7,105 nt of DNA from an uncultured bacterium (GTDB lineage Bacteria > Pseudomonadota > Gammaproteobacteria > Burkholderiales > Burkholderiaceae_D), in assembly GCA_903872555.1 (NCBI GenBank), contig CAIQLE010000160.1, positions 1 through 7,105 on the forward strand, written 5' to 3'. Positions 4,487-7,105 of this stretch are shown piece by piece. Each line of letters starts with the position of its first letter. The first letter of the stretch is position 1. Made by a program: the position numbers and the translations under genes. Below the pieces are notes generated by a model. That model ran no database searches. It was given only the letters and a program-made list of their open reading frames with translations, and was not told the DNA's origin.

Positions 4487-6400
4487 ATGCCGACAGTAAA
4501 CCGTATAGCCAACCCTGACGCCTCAGAAACTCAGGTGCATAAAGCCTCATTTGCCGCACTGAGTCTGGGAGCGCTCGGCGTCGTCTATGGCGACATTGGG
4601 ACGAGCCCGCTGTATGCCCTCAAAGAAGTATTTTCACCATCGACAGGCGTTGCCGTGACACCGGAAAATGTGATCGGCGCAGTCTCGGTCGTGATCTGGG
4701 CATTAATGCTGGTGGTTACGCTCAAATATGTGATGCTGATACTGCGCGCGGATAACCGTGGTGAGGGCGGTATTTTGGCGCTGACCGCATTGGCTTGTAG
4801 CGCAGTACAGTCCACGCCTAAATTGCGCCGCGCACTTTTGTTGCTAGGGGTATTCGGTGCGACGCTGTTTTATGGCGACAGTGTGATCACACCAGCAGTG
4901 TCCGTGCTCGGCGCACTCGAGGGCCTGGAAGTAGTAACACCCGCTTTTAAGCCATACATCGTGCCTGCAACTCTGATCATCATGGTGGGTTTATTTGCGA
5001 TTCAGCGTTACGGCACAAGCACCATTGGTAAGGCCTTTGGTCCCGTGCTTATCGTCTGGTTTGGGACGATTGCGGTGGCGGGAACCTTTCATATTGTCCA
5101 GCATACGGAAATTCTTTCCGCACTCAATCCTCTGAATGGCCTGCATTTTCTGCAGCAGCGTGGTTGGCAATTGTTTGCAACCATAGGCGCCATTGCGCTG
5201 GTGCTGACAGGCGCTGAGGCCTTGTATGCAGACATGGGCCATTTTGGTAAACAACCTATACAACTAGCCTGGACTAGTTTTGTACTGCCGGCGCTGGCCT
5301 TGAACTACATGGGGCAGGGAGCCTTGCTGATCGGAGATGCATCAGCACTGGAAAATCCTTTCTACAAGATGTATCCGGAATCCATGTTGTTGTTCATCGT
5401 CGGACTTTCTGCGCTAGCTACCATCATTGCATCGCAAGCCGTCATCTCTGGTGCTTATTCGATGACCAAGCAGGCCATGCAACTCGGATTGCTGCCGCGT
5501 ATGAAAGTTGAATACACATCATCACGCGAAATAGGACAAATTTATATCCCGCTGGTGAACTGGATCTTGTTCGCAGGCGTCGTTCTGGCCGTAATCAGTT
5601 TCGGCAGTTCTTCAGCCTTAGCTGGTGCTTACGGCATCGCAGTCACGCTCACCATGATGATCACAACGACATTGACTTACTTTGTTGTACGCAATGCCTG
5701 GCATCTGCCTTCGCCGGTTGCTATCGGAGCCACTTTGCTGTTTTTCTGCACCGATGCTTTCCTTGTTGCAGGCTGCTCAGCCAAAATATTCGATGGCGGT
5801 TGGTTCCCCTTGTCGCTGGGCCTGCTGCTGTTCCTGCTGATGGAGACCTGGGAAAAAGGCCGCGGATTAGTGGCAAGCGCCATACGCAGTGAGGGCCTGG
5901 ATTTAAAGGCATTCGTGAAAAAAATAGACGGTGAAAAAATATCGCGTGCCAAGCGTACCGCAGTGTACGCGGTAGGAAATATCGATACCGTTCCGCAGGC
6001 ACTTTTGCATAATCTCGAGCATAACGAAGTGCTGCATCTGCGGAATATCATTCTCACGGTCATTTTCAGGGAAGTCCCTTATGTGAAGGAATCCCAGCGA
6101 GTTGAAGTAGAACGCTTGTCCGATACTTTCTGGCATGTGCGTTTAAATTTCGGATTCATGAATGCTCCTGACGTTCCCAAAAATCTGGCGCTTTTGCATT
6201 CACCCGAATTGCCGATAGAGCCTTTTGAGACCACCTATTTTCTAAGCCGACAGACAGTGATTCCTACGCATGACGGTGCGATGTCCTGGTGGCGAGAAAA
6301 CTTGTTTGCCACGCTGCACAAAAACGCCGGCAGTGTGTCTGAATATTTTCGACTGCCAGACAACGCGGTTGTAGAACTGGGTACTCACGTTCAGATATGA
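4487..6400 (+). CDS. kup: Kup-family low-affinity potassium uptake protein
   Basis: This is a 637-residue protein, close to the usual length of about 620-630 for bacterial Kup. It is a K+/H+ symporter of the KUP/HAK/KT family in the inner membrane. Visible hallmarks are '[17 protein letters not shown]' (31-47) with the conserved aspartate D36, 'RADNRGEGG' (87-95), '[20 protein letters not shown]' (127-146), '[14 protein letters not shown]' (241-254), '[10 protein letters not shown]' (272-281), 'NPFYKMYP' (290-297), '[15 protein letters not shown]' (316-330) and 'FDGGWFPL' (435-442). About twelve membrane helices lie within residues 22-452. The cytoplasmic C-terminal part (about 455-637) contains '[15 protein letters not shown]' (503-517) and ends '[17 protein letters not shown]'. 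Nothing is truncated. It is followed after 7 bases by a KdpD-type sensor gene, probably co-transcribed. Confidence 0.97.
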   Translation: MPTVNRIANPDASETQVHKASFAALSLGALGVVYGDIGTSPLYALKEVFSPSTGVAVTPENVIGAVSVVIWALMLVVTLKYVMLILRADNRGEGGILALTALACSAVQSTPKLRRALLLLGVFGATLFYGDSVITPAVSVLGALEGLEVVTPAFKPYIVPATLIIMVGLFAIQRYGTSTIGKAFGPVLIVWFGTIAVAGTFHIVQHTEILSALNPLNGLHFLQQRGWQLFATIGAIALVLTGAEALYADMGHFGKQPIQLAWTSFVLPALALNYMGQGALLIGDASALENPFYKMYPESMLLFIVGLSALATIIASQAVISGAYSMTKQAMQLGLLPRMKVEYTSSREIGQIYIPLVNWILFAGVVLAVISFGSSSALAGAYGIAVTLTMMITTTLTYFVVRNAWHLPSPVAIGATLLFFCTDAFLVAGCSAKIFDGGWFPLSLGLLLFLLMETWEKGRGLVASAIRSEGLDLKAFVKKIDGEKISRAKRTAVYAVGNIDTVPQALLHNLEHNEVLHLRNIILTVIFREVPYVKESQRVEVERLSDTFWHVRLNFGFMNAPDVPKNLALLHSPELPIEPFETTYFLSRQTVIPTHDGAMSWWRENLFATLHKNAGSVSEYFRLPDNAVVELGTHVQI

Positions 6401-6402
6401 GG
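6399..6402 (+). promoter_or_regulatory. ribosome binding site of the KdpD-like gene, overlapping the kup stop
   Basis: GAGG begins inside the kup TGA (6398-6400) and lies 5 bases before ATG 6408. This ties translation of the sensor gene to the end of kup. Confidence 0.7.
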
Positions 6403-6407
6403 TCATC

Positions 6408-7105
6408 ATGTCCGCTCTCAGGATTAAATCTGGCCAACTGCCTGCTCGCACGGGCCTGACAATCTGGGCCCTTGGCTGGGGCATATTGCTGCTGACGGGA
6501 CATGCGCTTGCGCTGGAGATGGTGTGCGCGATGGCCGTGCTGACGGCCGTTCTGGGGGCCGTGACACTCAATTTTTTAAGTAGCTTCGTATTGGCTACCG
6601 CATCAACGCTTGCCATAAACTGGATATTTGTTCCACCGCAAGGCAGTTTCATCGTCGACCTGAATACCCATGCCACCATGCTGATGGTTGCATGGGGTGT
6701 CAGTATTGTTGTGCCCGGGCTGATCGTAGTGCAGCGTCATTACAGTTTGTGGCTGAAAGAAAAACTGAGGTATTCAGCAGAGATCGATCAAGCGCTCAGC
6801 GCTTTACTTCATGCGGGCGATCACTTGTCCTTGCATGCCTTATGTGAATTTTTTGCTCAGCTAACGCAGGGATCTTTTTCCCTGATGCTGGTCGATAAAG
6901 AAAGCGACGAACTATCCGAGGCGCCGCAACATCGCCATATCGGCACACCTTCCTTCGAGGAGAAAACTGTGATGTGGATAGTCTGTCGTCAGGGACTGGC
7001 TTTTGGTCCGCTGACTGGACAGAACGAGTCCCTGGATGGCTGGTATTTTCCGATAAGGCAGGGCGGGAAATTAGTCGGCGCCGTTCAATTGCCGCTGCAA
7101 GATCC
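6408..7105 (+). CDS. KdpD-type sensor protein with DUF4118 domain, N-terminally short (partial, runs off right edge)
   Basis: The frame from ATG 6408 is open for 232 codons to the window end. Four membrane helices lie at about 17-35, 37-54, 56-75 and 90-108. Between the third and fourth is 'INWIFVPPQGSFIVD' (70-84), the DUF4118 signature of the KdpD membrane domain. A basic stretch follows helix four (R110, K117, K119, R121). Residues about 125-232 look like the KdpD GAF-like region, ending 'GLAFGPLTGQNESLDGWYFP' (196-215) and 'KLVGAVQLPL' (221-230). E. coli KdpD (894 residues) has about 400 residues of KdpD and Usp-like cytoplasmic domains before the membrane part. Here only about 16 residues precede helix one, and kup lies directly upstream, so those domains are absent. 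Histidine kinase domains would lie beyond the edge; calling it a kinase is inference. Operon with kup is supported by the 7-base gap. Confidence 0.83.
   Translation, partial: MSALRIKSGQLPARTGLTIWALGWGILLLTGHALALEMVCAMAVLTAVLGAVTLNFLSSFVLATASTLAINWIFVPPQGSFIVDLNTHATMLMVAWGVSIVVPGLIVVQRHYSLWLKEKLRYSAEIDQALSALLHAGDHLSLHALCEFFAQLTQGSFSLMLVDKESDELSEAPQHRHIGTPSFEEKTVMWIVCRQGLAFGPLTGQNESLDGWYFPIRQGGKLVGAVQLPLQD

Noticed and set aside
6242..6679. Minus-strand open frame of 145 codons across the kup end and KdpD-like start
   Set aside because: The plus strand here encodes conserved Kup C-terminal residues and the DUF4118 motif, so the antisense frame is a shadow.

Overview
The window looks like ordinary chromosomal DNA of a betaproteobacterium, most likely Burkholderiales and perhaps Oxalobacteraceae (Herminiimonas-like). 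This is inferred from the moderate GC content and from the gene types: a membrane-anchored cytochrome c5-type protein, a DUF2288 protein, a DUF883/holin-like/YqjK-like trio and a Kup potassium transporter. The genus is a guess from general familiarity. I see no transposase, integrase, CRISPR array, phage module or toxin-antitoxin pair.

Layout. Positions 1-60 probably hold the last 19 codons of an upstream plus-strand gene. A DUF2288 gene (63-392, +) follows after 2 bases. A strong bidirectional hairpin terminator (466-491) separates it from a convergent tRNA-Asp(GTC) gene (497-573, -), which has its own promoter at 608-636. An ElyC/YdcF-type DUF218 membrane protein (697-1470, +) comes next. 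A tight three-gene set follows (1546-2588, +): a DUF883 ribosome-binding-type tail-anchored protein, a YqjE/holin-like two-helix membrane protein and a YqjK-like protein, in the same order as yqjD-yqjE-yqjK of enterobacteria. A membrane-anchored cytochrome c (2609-3127, -) converges on this set, and its terminator lies inside the last codons of the yqjK-like gene. A tRNA-Arg(CCG) gene (3286-3361, +) lies upstream of and divergent from the cytochrome gene. It converges on an unrecognised outer-membrane beta-barrel protein (3488-4225, -). Across a 261-base divergent spacer is kup (4487-6400, +). It is followed after 7 bases by a KdpD-type sensor kinase gene that runs off the right edge (6408->7105, +).

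How the genes may work together. The yqjDEK-like set is probably an envelope or stationary-phase unit; a sigma-S-like -10 element just upstream fits that. kup and the short KdpD-like kinase form a potassium unit: a K+/H+ symporter co-transcribed with a sensor that keeps the DUF4118 membrane domain and GAF-like region of KdpD but lacks its large N-terminal cytoplasmic domains. This pairing is the most interesting content here. I found no convincing previously undescribed system, and the remaining findings are regulatory or architectural details.
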